Below are positions 1 through 7,351 of a stretch of 64,000 nt of DNA, in pieces. The translations under genes were made by a program, and so were the position numbers. Position 1 is the stretch's first letter. Every line of letters begins with the position of its first letter. The stretch lies in the NCBI RefSeq assembly GCF_031348265.1, contig NZ_CP133771.1, positions 3,720,001 through 3,784,000 of the forward strand, written 5' to 3'. The notes below the pieces were generated by a model. It did not search any database and was not told the DNA's origin. It worked only from the letters and a program-made list of their open reading frames with translations. Source of the stretch: Streptomyces collinus. GTDB taxonomy: Bacteria; Actinomycetota; Actinomycetes; Streptomycetales; Streptomycetaceae.

Positions 1-779
1 TCGACGAGCACGAAGGACGCCAGCAGCACGGCCGACGCGACGAACATGCCGACGGTCACGGAGTCGCTCCAGCCCTCGGACTCGGCGCGGGTGAAGCCGT
101 AGACCAGGGCGACCAGGCCGAGGGTGGACAGGATCACGCCGGGGATGTCGAGCGGGGAGCGGTTGCGGCCGCCTTCCGGCTCACGGATGACGAAGTACGC
201 ACCGGCAGCGGCGACGATGGCGAACGGGATGTTCACGAAGAACGTCCAGCGCCAGTCCAGGTACTCGGTGAGGAAGCCGCCGAGGATCAGACCGACGGCA
301 CCGCCACCACCGGCGATCGCGCCGTAGATGCCGAACGCCTTGGCGCGCTCCTTGGCGTCGGTGAACATCACCGCGAGCAGGGAGAGCGCGGCGGGCGCGA
401 GCAGGGCACCGAAGACGCCCTGGAGGGCACGGGCGCCGAACATCATCGCCTCGTTGGTGGCCGCGCCGCCGAGCGCGGAGGCCGCGGCGAAACCGCCCAG
501 ACCGACGACGAAGGCCTTCTTGCGGCCCCACAGGTCGGCTATCCGGCCACCGAACAGGAGCAGACCGCCGAAGGCGAGCGCGTAGGCCGTGACGACCCAC
601 TGCCGGTTGCCGTCGGAGATGCCCAGGTCCTGCTGGGCGGAGGGCAGGGCGATGTTCACGATGGTGGCGTCCAGGACGACCATCAGCTGGGCGAGCGCGA
701 TGAAGACCAGCGCTTTCCAGCGGCCGGCGTCCGGTTCTCTGGCCGGTGTGCCGAGCGTCTTCGAGGCTGTTTCAGACAT
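1..779 (-). CDS. MFS drug-exporter, DHA2 (EmrB/QacA) family, C-terminus outside window
   Basis: Proton-driven efflux pump of the inner membrane. The N-terminal 259 residues are present and the rest lies beyond base 1. Visible are TM1 with the DHA2-type VVLDATIVNIALP signature, the motif A loop GGRIADLWGRKK between TM2 and TM3, and an antiporter-type motif C (GAIAGGGGAVGLILGG) in TM5. DHA2 pumps have 14 membrane segments, of which about seven are seen here. The ATG at 779 is chosen because the protein then begins directly before TM1. A TetR gene lies upstream on the same strand, separated by a 300-bp repeat-rich spacer with an inverted repeat, so local TetR control is likely. Substrate unknown. 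Confidence 0.9.
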   Translation of the reverse strand, partial: MSETASKTLGTPAREPDAGRWKALVFIALAQLMVVLDATIVNIALPSAQQDLGISDGNRQWVVTAYALAFGGLLLFGGRIADLWGRKKAFVVGLGGFAAASALGGAATNEAMMFGARALQGVFGALLAPAALSLLAVMFTDAKERAKAFGIYGAIAGGGGAVGLILGGFLTEYLDWRWTFFVNIPFAIVAAAGAYFVIREPEGGRNRSPLDIPGVILSTLGLVALVYGFTRAESEGWSDSVTVGMFVASAVLLASFVLV

Positions 780-905
780 GGGGATACCCACTTCGGGACT
801 TCGTGACGGAAAAGGGTGACGAAAGGGACGGCTCGTGCGGGGACGGCCGCTGGGTCCTGGGACTGTCGTTCAGGGTTCGGATCGGTGGGGTTCGCACCGG
901 CGGGG

Positions 906-929
906 TTCAGACCGGTGGGGCGGTCTGAA
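906..929. promoter_or_regulatory. 9-bp perfect inverted repeat, possible TetR operator or terminator
   Basis: TTCAGACCG (906-914) and CGGTCTGAA (921-929) are exact reverse complements around a 6-bp spacer. The site is about 130 bp upstream of the MFS start and 150 bp beyond the tetR stop. It could be an operator for the exporter promoter or a transcript-end hairpin of tetR; there is no T-run to favour a terminator. Confidence 0.4.
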
Positions 930-939
930 ACTCATCGGG

Positions 940-1079
940 CGGCAGCGATCGAACGAAGGGCGGAACCGGTCGGCCGGGACTGGCCGGACGGAATCGATAG
1001 GTCGGAACGGGTCGGGCTGGACGGATCGGGTCGGACGGATCGGGTCGTCGGGCTGGACGGTTCGGGTCGGACGGATCGG
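940..1079. repeat. Degenerate short direct repeats in the tetR-MFS spacer
   Basis: The 780-1079 spacer has no credible gene. From about 1019 it is built of imperfect copies of GGACGGATCGGGTC (around 1019, 1033, 1055 and 1069). Another set around 880-920 is built on CGGTGGGGTTC. Such simple repeats often vary in length between strains; any function is unknown. Confidence 0.5.
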
Positions 1080-1724
1080 TCAGGGCCGGCGCAGGTCCTC
1101 CAGAGTCACGGCCGTGCCCGGGAGGGCGGAGCGGGCGGGGGCCCGCAGCCCGTCCAGGAACAGCTGAAGATGGCGGTGGACGAAGCGGTCGGCCCGGAAG
1201 CAGTCCGTACCGGCCGGGGGCCGGCTGAGCTGGGCCACGGCGATCATGACGTCCCCCACGTCCACGTCGGACCGGAGCTGCCCGGCCGACCTGGCGCGGT
1301 CCATGACCTCCGCGACCTGCCGCTCGACCCGTTCGCGCGCGGCCTCCAGATCCGGGTGGTGCTGGTCGAACGTGCTGGAGATCATCGGGCACAGCGCGCT
1401 GATCCGCTCGTCGGCGGCGGCGTGCACGAAGCGCTCCAGCGCCTCGAACGCGTCGCCGGTCTCGGCGAGCGCGGCCTCGGCGGCCGCGGTCGTACGGTCC
1501 ATGACGGAGCAGACGACCTCGCGGACGAGCGCGTCGCGGTCCGGGAAGTTGCGGTACACCGTGGCGTTTCCGACGCCGGCCCGGCGGGCGATCTCGTCGA
1601 GCGGCACCTCGGGGCCGTGTTCGACGAACATCTCCCGGGCGGCGGTGACGATCCGCTCCCGGTTGCGCAGGGCGTCGGCGCGAGGCCGGGGCACCTTGCG
1701 CGCTTCGGGGGTGGCGGTCTGCAC
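1080..1724 (-). CDS. TetR-family transcriptional regulator
   Basis: A 214-residue one-component repressor. The N-terminal HTH spans roughly residues 20-65 (RERIVTAAREMF, then DEIARRAGVGNATVYRNFPD, the diagnostic TetR recognition helix), followed by a helical ligand-binding and dimerisation region. The GTG at 1724 is preferred over ATGs further upstream: AGGAG sits five bases before it and the protein then starts just before the HTH. It lies immediately upstream of and co-directional with the DHA2 exporter, the usual arrangement for a drug-efflux repressor. Ligand unknown. Confidence 0.85.
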   Translation of the reverse strand: MQTATPEARKVPRPRADALRNRERIVTAAREMFVEHGPEVPLDEIARRAGVGNATVYRNFPDRDALVREVVCSVMDRTTAAAEAALAETGDAFEALERFVHAAADERISALCPMISSTFDQHHPDLEAARERVERQVAEVMDRARSAGQLRSDVDVGDVMIAVAQLSRPPAGTDCFRADRFVHRHLQLFLDGLRAPARSALPGTAVTLEDLRRP

Positions 1725-1928
1725 GGTGTACTCCTGACGAGTGAGGCGATCCGGGGACTGCATCCCCGTTTCAGTCGGACACATGGCTAAACGGGGAGTA
1801 GGTCCCCGGTATTTCCCGCTCCCGCAGAAAATGTTTGTGACCTGACTCACAAGCCGCTCCGGGCCCTACCGACGGGAAACCCACGATCGGTCTCTCCCAG
1901 CGCGCACCCCCTCACCCCGCGACGCAGG

Positions 1929-3344
1929 GTGATCGAAAGGGTGCAGCCGGAGACCGGTGGCTGCCGTGGCGCGGGAGGTCCCTTGCAGGTCCCTTGCATA
2001 CAGCCGCGGCCACGGCGCCCCCGCCGGGACGGCACGGGGCCGCCCGGCCACCGGATACCCGGGCGCCGGCTGGCCGCCCTGGCCTGCGTGACCGCCCTGA
2101 CCTTCACGGTCAGCACCTCGGCGGGCACCGGCCGACTCGCCCCGGGCGCCAGTACGGCGGGAGCGGGCCCCGTCACCCTGTCCCACACCTCCGCACACGG
2201 TCCCTGCATGATCCGCAGCACCCGCGAGATCCAGATGTCCGAGGGCATCCCCACCTCCGCCGGCTACACCCGCTCCACCGGCACCGTCCGCGCCCTCACC
2301 CTCATGATCGACTTCTCCGACGCCCCCGGCGAGGGTGCCGCCCTGGACCGCTTCCACGAGTTCTTCCCGCAGACCCGCGACTGGTTCCGCACCAGCTCCT
2401 ACGGCCGCCTCGACTACCGTCCCGAGACCCCCGTCCCGGGGTGGCTGCGGATGCCGAAGTCCTTCCGCGAGTACGGCATAGAGAGGGGCTCTCCGTTCGA
2501 GCCCGGTTACCGCACCCTGGTCGAGGACCTGGTGGCCGCGGCCGACCCGAAGGTGGACTTCCGCGCCTACGACCTGCTGAACGTCCTGGTCACCCCGAAC
2601 GCCGGCCCCTCCGCCCTGGACACGGTCCTGTCCGTCACCTTCGCCGGCAACCCGGAGGCACCCAGGGCCGACGGCATACCCCTGGCCAACGCCTCCTTCG
2701 TCTACTCCCGCCAGGACGACGGCTCCGGCTCCTACGACCGCACCGGCTACCGCGTCCTCCCCCACGAGAACGGCCACGTCTTCGGCCTGCCCGACCTGTA
2801 CACCGCGGAGGGCGGGGGCGCGGTCGGCCACTGGGACATCATGAGCGAGGACTGGGGGGCCAACAACGACTTCCTCGGCTGGCACAAATGGAAGCTCGGC
2901 TGGCTCGACGCCGCCCAGGTCCACTGCGCGGCCTCCCCCGGCACCACCGAATACACCCTGACGCCCCTGGCCCTCTCCGGCGGCTCCAAGCTGGTCTTCG
3001 TCCCCCTGGACGACAGAACCGGCTACGCCGTCGAACTGCGCACCCGCGCCGGCAACGACGAGGCGGTGTGCCGCCCGGGCGTCCTGGTCTACCGGGTCGA
3101 CGCGGAGGTGGACACGGGCATGGGCCCGGTCGCCATCATCGACTCCCACCGCGACAGCGGCGGCTGCACGCGCGCGGCGAACGTCCACGCGGAACTGTCG
3201 GACGCGCCGTTCACGCCCGGGGAGACGTTCCGTGACGCGAGGAGAGGGATCACGATCGAGGTGACGGGGGTGGGGGCGGGAGCGGTGGGGGCGGCGGGGG
3301 GCGGTGTGGAGGAGGGGTACCGGGTGCGGGTGACGAGGGGGTAG
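1929..3344 (+). CDS. Secreted M6 (immune inhibitor A-like) zinc metalloprotease
   Basis: Extracellular endopeptidase. The zinc-binding HEXXH appears as HENGHVFGLPDLY at about residues 278-290, followed by an M6-type GHWDIMS segment that supplies the turn after the active site. A hydrophobic stretch at about residues 46-65 (RRLAALACVTALTF) with nearby arginines is a secretion signal. The start is uncertain: GTG at 1929 gives a long polar leader, and GTG at 1941 preceded by GAAAGG is as good. Length (about 470 aa) fits the single-domain Streptomyces M6 type that lacks the large C-terminal PKD regions. It stands alone, with a divergent TetR gene upstream and an IclR gene downstream. Confidence 0.85.
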   Translation: MIERVQPETGGCRGAGGPLQVPCIQPRPRRPRRDGTGPPGHRIPGRRLAALACVTALTFTVSTSAGTGRLAPGASTAGAGPVTLSHTSAHGPCMIRSTREIQMSEGIPTSAGYTRSTGTVRALTLMIDFSDAPGEGAALDRFHEFFPQTRDWFRTSSYGRLDYRPETPVPGWLRMPKSFREYGIERGSPFEPGYRTLVEDLVAAADPKVDFRAYDLLNVLVTPNAGPSALDTVLSVTFAGNPEAPRADGIPLANASFVYSRQDDGSGSYDRTGYRVLPHENGHVFGLPDLYTAEGGGAVGHWDIMSEDWGANNDFLGWHKWKLGWLDAAQVHCAASPGTTEYTLTPLALSGGSKLVFVPLDDRTGYAVELRTRAGNDEAVCRPGVLVYRVDAEVDTGMGPVAIIDSHRDSGGCTRAANVHAELSDAPFTPGETFRDARRGITIEVTGVGAGAVGAAGGGVEEGYRVRVTRG

Positions 3345-3584
3345 GGGGTGGGCGGTGGGGGTGGGCGCGGCACGCGGGAGGTTGGGGGGGGGACGGTCAT
3401 CGCCCGGCACCCAGCCCCGCCCGGCACGGCCAACCGGCCATCCGACCGCCCGACCACCCGACCACCCGACCACCCGGCCGCCCTTTCCGGATTACGGTGG
3501 GCGTGACCGCGACCGTCGCGGTCGTCGCGGCCGCAGCGGCGTACCGGCTGTCATGGTCGTAGCGGCCGCCGTACCGGAGAACCG

Positions 3585-5285
3585 ATGCCAGCGAAGCCCA
3601 TGCCCGAGACGACTCCGGAGGAGTCCGCCCCCACGGCCGAGGAGGCCGACGAGAAGGGGCCGCCGGCCGAGGGGACTGCTGCCCTCATCGGTACCGGTAC
3701 GGGTGGGGACGTCCCCGCGGAGGCGGTCGCTCCCCTCATCCGCGGCATCGCGGTACTGCGGGAACTGACGGAGGCGAACGGCACGCTGAGCCTGAGCGGC
3801 CTGGAACGGGCCACCGGTCTCGCCCGCTCCACGGTCGACCGCATCACGGCCACCCTCGCCCGCATGGGTTACGTCCGCTTCGACGGCCGGGACGTCCACC
3901 TGTCCCCCCGCCTGATGGAACTGGGCAACGCCTACCTGTCGGCCCTGCGCCTCCCCGCTCTGCTCTCCCCGTACGCGGACGCCCTGGCAGACGAACTGGA
4001 CGAGTCGGTCTCCCTCGCGGTCGCCGACCAGGACGGCATCCGCTTCATCCACCAGGCGACCCGCCGCCGCGCGATGTCCCTCAGCTTCCGCATCGGCGAC
4101 CTGCTCCCGGCCGAACGCACCGCCCCCGGACCGCTGTTCGCGACGGAGTGGACGGCCGCGGACTGGCAGCGCTGGCGGGATCGCAGGGCCGCGGACCCGA
4201 GGGACCTGTCCTTCACGGCCGTACCGCCACGGACCCACCGACCGGACACGCGCGACGACGACACCTTCGTCCGCCGCACGGAAGAGGCGTCCGCCCACGG
4301 CTGGTCCCTGGACGACCAGTTGATCGAGCCGGGGCTGGTGGCGATCTCGGTACCGGTCCGCGCCCCGGGAGCGGACCGCCGGATCGCCAGCGTGGCAAGC
4401 GTGGTCAGCCACACGAGCCGCCACACCGCACGCAACCTGCGCACCACCCTCCTCCCAAGGCTGCGGTCCACGGTCGAGGCGATGGAACGCGAACTGCGCG
4501 ACACCCCGCCCCCCGAGCCCGGCCCGCCCCCCGCGGACCTGGCGCTCTGGACGGGCGCGTCCAAACAGCAACTGGGCCGTGAGTTCATCGAATCCCTGGC
4601 CCGGGGACTGACCGTCCTCACGGCCTTCGGCGAGGGCAGGGAGGAGCTGACCCTCACGGAGGTGGCCCGGGCGACGGGCCTGGCCCGTGCGACGGCCCGC
4701 CGGGCCCTGATCACCTACGAACACCTGGGCCTGGTGGCCCCGTCCGGCCGCACCTTCACACCGACCCCCCGGGTCCTCTCCCTCGGCTTCCCGCCCCTGT
4801 CCCGCACCACCCTGTCCGAGATCGCCCAGCCCCACCTGGCCGACCTGACGTCCCGCATCCACGAGTCGACGTCACTGGCGGTGCTGTCGGACTCCGGCGA
4901 GGAGATCCAGTACACGGCCCGGGTGACCACGGCCCGGGTGATGAGCGTGACCATCACGGTGGGCACACGCTTGCCGGCGTACGCGACGGCACCGGGCAGG
5001 GTCCTGCTGGCGGACACCCGTGACGAAGGGGCCCTGGCCTCGGTCCGCTCCCAGGGGTACGCCCTGGTGGACGAGGAGCTGGAAGAGGGCCTCCGCTCGG
5101 TCGCGGTCCCGATCCGCGACCGGTCGGGCCGGGTCGTGGCGGCCCTGAACACGGCACTGCACGCCAGCCGCCGCACCCCGAGGGAGTGCGTGACGGACCT
5201 CCTCCCGGAACTGACGGCGACGGCGACACGCATCCAGACGGACTTCCACGCGGCAGCGCGCTTCACCCACGTCCCGGCGTCCTGA
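3585..5285 (+). CDS. Tandem-domain IclR-family regulator
   Basis: A 566-residue regulator with two complete IclR units in one chain. The first has a winged HTH at about residues 47-105 (LERATGLARSTVDRITATL) and an effector domain to about 300. The second has an HTH at about 338-395 (EVARATGLARATARRALI) and an effector domain to about 555. IclR proteins are normally about 250 residues and work as dimers or tetramers, so this resembles a covalent dimer as in PcaR-like double regulators of aromatic catabolism. The first 40 residues are acidic and low complexity. ATG at 3585 follows GGAG. No catabolic operon adjoins it, so the target is unknown. Confidence 0.85.
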   Translation: MPAKPMPETTPEESAPTAEEADEKGPPAEGTAALIGTGTGGDVPAEAVAPLIRGIAVLRELTEANGTLSLSGLERATGLARSTVDRITATLARMGYVRFDGRDVHLSPRLMELGNAYLSALRLPALLSPYADALADELDESVSLAVADQDGIRFIHQATRRRAMSLSFRIGDLLPAERTAPGPLFATEWTAADWQRWRDRRAADPRDLSFTAVPPRTHRPDTRDDDTFVRRTEEASAHGWSLDDQLIEPGLVAISVPVRAPGADRRIASVASVVSHTSRHTARNLRTTLLPRLRSTVEAMERELRDTPPPEPGPPPADLALWTGASKQQLGREFIESLARGLTVLTAFGEGREELTLTEVARATGLARATARRALITYEHLGLVAPSGRTFTPTPRVLSLGFPPLSRTTLSEIAQPHLADLTSRIHESTSLAVLSDSGEEIQYTARVTTARVMSVTITVGTRLPAYATAPGRVLLADTRDEGALASVRSQGYALVDEELEEGLRSVAVPIRDRSGRVVAALNTALHASRRTPRECVTDLLPELTATATRIQTDFHAAARFTHVPAS

Positions 5286-5357
5286 CTCCCCACCGCCCCG
5301 GCCCACACCTCTGACGCGACCCCCACACCCGCCCGACCCGCATCCGGTACGCTGACG

Positions 5358-5381
5358 CCTGTGGTCCTCCCAGACCACAGG
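5358..5381 (+). terminator. Hairpin after the IclR gene
   Basis: CCTGTGGTC (5358-5366) pairs perfectly with GACCACAGG (5373-5381) across a 6-base loop. It lies between the IclR stop and the tRNA gene. With no U-tract it may be a Streptomyces-type terminator or simply a secondary structure upstream of the tRNA promoter. Confidence 0.4.
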
Positions 5382-5409
5382 CATGACGCTGCTTGCGTCC
5401 GATGCCACT

Positions 5410-5485
5410 GCCTTCGTAGCTCAGGGGATAGAGCACCGCTCTCCTAAAGCGGGTGTCGCAGGTTCGAATCCTGCCGGGGGCACCA
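5410..5485 (+). tRNA. tRNA-Arg (anticodon CCT), with encoded CCA
   Basis: A complete cloverleaf: acceptor stem GCCTTCG/CGGGGGC, anticodon stem CCGCT/AGCGG around loop CTCCTAA (anticodon CCT at 5443-5445, reading AGG), T-loop GTTCGAATC, and an encoded CCA at 5483-5485. It is the only intact copy of this sequence in the window. From the anticodon loop onward it is duplicated several times downstream, so it is the bacterial attachment site used by the integrases next to it; integration restores the 3' half of the gene. Confidence 0.97.
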
Positions 5486-5524
5486 GCCAAAAGGCCCCGG
5501 ACCGATCATGGTCCGGGGCCTTTT
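5441..5524 (+). repeat. att copy 1: tRNA 3' half plus terminator
   Basis: Sequence from the first base of the anticodon loop (5441) to the end of the terminator hairpin (5524) recurs at 10741-10823 and 35110-35192 almost without change. A shorter, 43-bp part recurs at 27391-27433 and 46149-46191. All copies begin at the same anticodon-loop base, as expected if integrase strand exchange occurs in the loop. This copy is the left junction of the first element. Confidence 0.9.
5489..5524 (+). terminator. Rho-independent terminator of tRNA-Arg
   Basis: AAAAGGCCCCGGACC (5489-5503) pairs over 15 bp with GGTCCGGGGCCTTTT (5510-5524), loop GATCAT, ending in four T. It ends the tRNA transcript and, read the other way, could stop transcripts leaving the integrase gene. 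The same hairpin is carried in att copies 2 and 4. Confidence 0.85.
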
Positions 5525-5543
5525 GACGGCATCATTTGACGGC
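5524..5543. other. Paired arm-type repeats TGACGGC, element 1 proximal arm
   Basis: TGACGGC occurs at 5524-5530 and 5537-5543, exactly 13 bases apart. The pair is 83 bases from the core start and just beyond the integrase stop. A matching TGACGGC pair with the same spacing lies at 10625-10644 at the other end of the element. Tyrosine integrases bind such directly repeated arm sites through their N-terminal domain, so these are inferred to be the two arms of the element's attP. Confidence 0.65.
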
Positions 5544-5551
5544 AGTCGCCT

Positions 5552-6697
5552 CTAGGCGGCCGGTCGGCGGCGCCTGAGCAGGCGGTCCATGTGGCTGATC
5601 GCCTCCCGTTGCGTGTCGTGCACGACGTGCGTGTACACGTCCATCGTGATGCTGATCTGACTGTGTCCGAGGATCTCCATGATGACTCGGGGCGCGACGC
5701 CGGCCGCCGTCAGCAGCGTGGCGCAGCCGTGCCGGGCATCGTGCAATCGGACCACCCGCAGCTCTGCGTCAGCGGCCACCCGCGTGAACGACCGGTAGAC
5801 GTTCCGCGGCTCCACCGGCCGGCCGTTCCGTGTGGCGAAGACGTAGCCCTTCTCGTCCCACGCGATTCCGGTGCGCGCGAACGCTGCCCGTTGCCGCAGT
5901 CGGTGCCAGCGAAGCGGCGCGATGCACAGCGCGGGCATCGGAATCACTCGCCGACGGCGGCTCTTGGGGTCGTCGTCGTACAGCGTGCCGCGTCGGCGCT
6001 GCGTCTGCTGGCGTACGTGCAGCACCCGGTTGTCCAGGTCCCCACCCGACCAGCGCAGGCCCACCAGTTCACCGCGCCGTAGGCCCATGGCGATAGCCAG
6101 AACGAATGCGGCGTACAGCGGGTCTCGCCGTGCGGCCTCCAGGAACGTCAGCGTCTCTTCCAGGGTCCATGGACTGATGTCACGCTGCTTCACGCGGGGC
6201 GGTTCGACGAGCGATGCGACGTTCCGTGTGATGAGTTTCTCGCGCAGGGCCGCCGTGAGCGCGGTACGGAGCATGCGGTGCGCTTCCTTGGCGGTCGCGG
6301 CCGTAGTCGTGCTCTGCACGCGGGTGGTGAAGCGGCGCACGTCGGCGACGCTGAGCGACTCCAGCCGCTTGGTGCCCAGCAGAGGAACTAGGTAGCGGCG
6401 CACATGCATCTCGTACTTGTCGTACGTGCTCAGCTTGCGGCGCGGTTCGACGTACTGCGCCAGCCAGTACGGCAGCCACTCGGAGAGCTTCGCGGAGCGG
6501 GTAGGCGTCGGGATGCCCTGACGGGCGCGGCGCACCAGTTCCTGATGCTTCTCGTCGCACTCATCCCAGGTGTTGCCGTACACCGTCTTGCGAGCGCGGG
6601 TGCCGTCCGGCTGTGGAACGTACACACGGCCCTCGTAACGGCCGTCCTTTCGCTGCCTGATGCTCCCAGCACCGTTCGGGTTTCGCTTGCGCGCCAT
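5552..6697 (-). CDS. int: Site-specific tyrosine integrase of element 1
   Basis: A 381-residue recombinase that inserts and excises the element at tRNA-Arg. It has an arm-binding N-terminus (about 1-60), a SAM-like core-binding domain (about 65-160) and a catalytic domain (about 180-370). The catalytic set is seen: Arg in RRGELVGLRW, HxxR in LHDARHGCATLL, a following His in ILGHSQIS, and the nucleophilic Tyr in TMDVYTHV. The gene abuts the tRNA end of the element. Its ATG overlaps the xis stop by one base, so the pair is translationally coupled. Full length and apparently intact. A C-terminal relative lies at 10854-11340. Confidence 0.95.
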   Translation of the reverse strand: MARKRNPNGAGSIRQRKDGRYEGRVYVPQPDGTRARKTVYGNTWDECDEKHQELVRRARQGIPTPTRSAKLSEWLPYWLAQYVEPRRKLSTYDKYEMHVRRYLVPLLGTKRLESLSVADVRRFTTRVQSTTTAATAKEAHRMLRTALTAALREKLITRNVASLVEPPRVKQRDISPWTLEETLTFLEAARRDPLYAAFVLAIAMGLRRGELVGLRWSGGDLDNRVLHVRQQTQRRRGTLYDDDPKSRRRRVIPMPALCIAPLRWHRLRQRAAFARTGIAWDEKGYVFATRNGRPVEPRNVYRSFTRVAADAELRVVRLHDARHGCATLLTAAGVAPRVIMEILGHSQISITMDVYTHVVHDTQREAISHMDRLLRRRRPAA

Positions 6698-6894
6698 CAG
6701 GCGGCCTCCTCAAGACGGTTCTTCATGTACGTGGCCACCGCGTCCGCCGGGACGCGGCGCAAACGCCCTTCGGTGAAGCTCGGGAGCCGCTTGGACCGGA
6801 TCAGGTCGTAGACCTTGAAACGGCTCATCCGCAGCGCGGTCATGACTTCGGGCACGGTCAGGGCCTGGTGGCTTGTGGGCAGGGGGGAGTTCAT
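6697..6894 (-). CDS. xis: Excisionase-like helix-turn-helix protein
   Basis: A 65-residue MerR/excisionase-type winged helix: LTVPEVMTALRMSRFKVYDL is the HTH, followed by the wing PSFTEGRLRRVPADAV. Proteins of this size immediately upstream of an integrase bend attachment-site DNA and direct excision. The ATG at 6894 follows a GAGG-type RBS. It overlaps int by one base, placing both under one promoter in the iteron-rich region upstream. Confidence 0.88.
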   Translation of the reverse strand: MNSPLPTSHQALTVPEVMTALRMSRFKVYDLIRSKRLPSFTEGRLRRVPADAVATYMKNRLEEAA

Positions 6895-6977
6895 GTGGTG
6901 ACTCCTCTGAGGTGGCCTGCGAACGGAGTTGCTTCCGGGACTTCTCAGGAGCCCGCGCCTGTCCGAGGTGTGGATTT

Positions 6978-7176
6978 CTGCGTCACAGCGTCACGTGCGT
7001 CAATCAGGCTTCTGACCTGCGGTTTCCGGTGACGCAGCGGGGTGAGCCCTGCGTCACCGATGACATGGGCGCTCGTCACCGGGTGACGCTGATGACGCAG
7101 GATTCACCGTCTGCGTCACCGCTTTCGCCGCAGGTCAGTGGCCATCTGACGGGCCCGTGGTGACGCAGTGACGCAG
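6978..7176. repeat. Iteron-like array of CTGCGTCAC / GTGACGCAG
   Basis: The 457-bp gap between xis and the replication gene holds about ten copies of a 9-mer in both orientations. CTGCGTCAC or close forms are at 6978, 6988, 7049 and 7111. GTGACGCAG or close forms are at 7029, 7083, 7092, 7160 and 7168, the last two overlapping by one base. Dense bidirectional iterons beside a replication ATPase suggest an origin or a repressor-binding region controlling xis-int. Nothing else coding is seen in 6895-7351. Confidence 0.7.
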
Positions 7177-7298
7177 ATCTTCCCTGCTTAGGAAAGAGAA
7201 AGGGGTGGTGTCTGTGGTCTTACGTCATCGCTCAGGGCTTTGAAGAACGGGCCGCTTCGCGGCACGACTTGGCAGGGCGGCTGTCGCCGCCGAAACGA

Positions 7299-7334
7299 CA
7301 AGAGGAGCACCCCGGGCGAGGCATGCTCCTCTTG
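7299..7334 (-). terminator. Terminator hairpin after the replication gene
   Basis: CAAGAGGAGCA (7299-7309) and TGCTCCTCTTG (7324-7334) form an 11-bp stem about 18 bases past the stop of the minus-strand gene at 7352. The T-run is weak, as is common in Streptomyces. Confidence 0.6.
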
Positions 7335-7351
7335 CCTGTCCGGGCGTACGG

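Noticed and set aside
1866..3473. Long open frame opposite the M6 protease
   Set aside because: Its product is Val/Gly/Ala/Arg-rich with no domain; it is the mirror of a gene with strong third-position GC on the other strand.
5263..5490. Frames over the tRNA and att copies giving RIRTCD or SQVRILPGAP peptides
   Set aside because: These are translations of tRNA sequence, a common false call.
6978..7176. Possible CRISPR or riboswitch in the repeat-rich gap
   Set aside because: 9-mers in both orientations with irregular spacing fit iterons, not CRISPR, and no riboswitch core was recognised.
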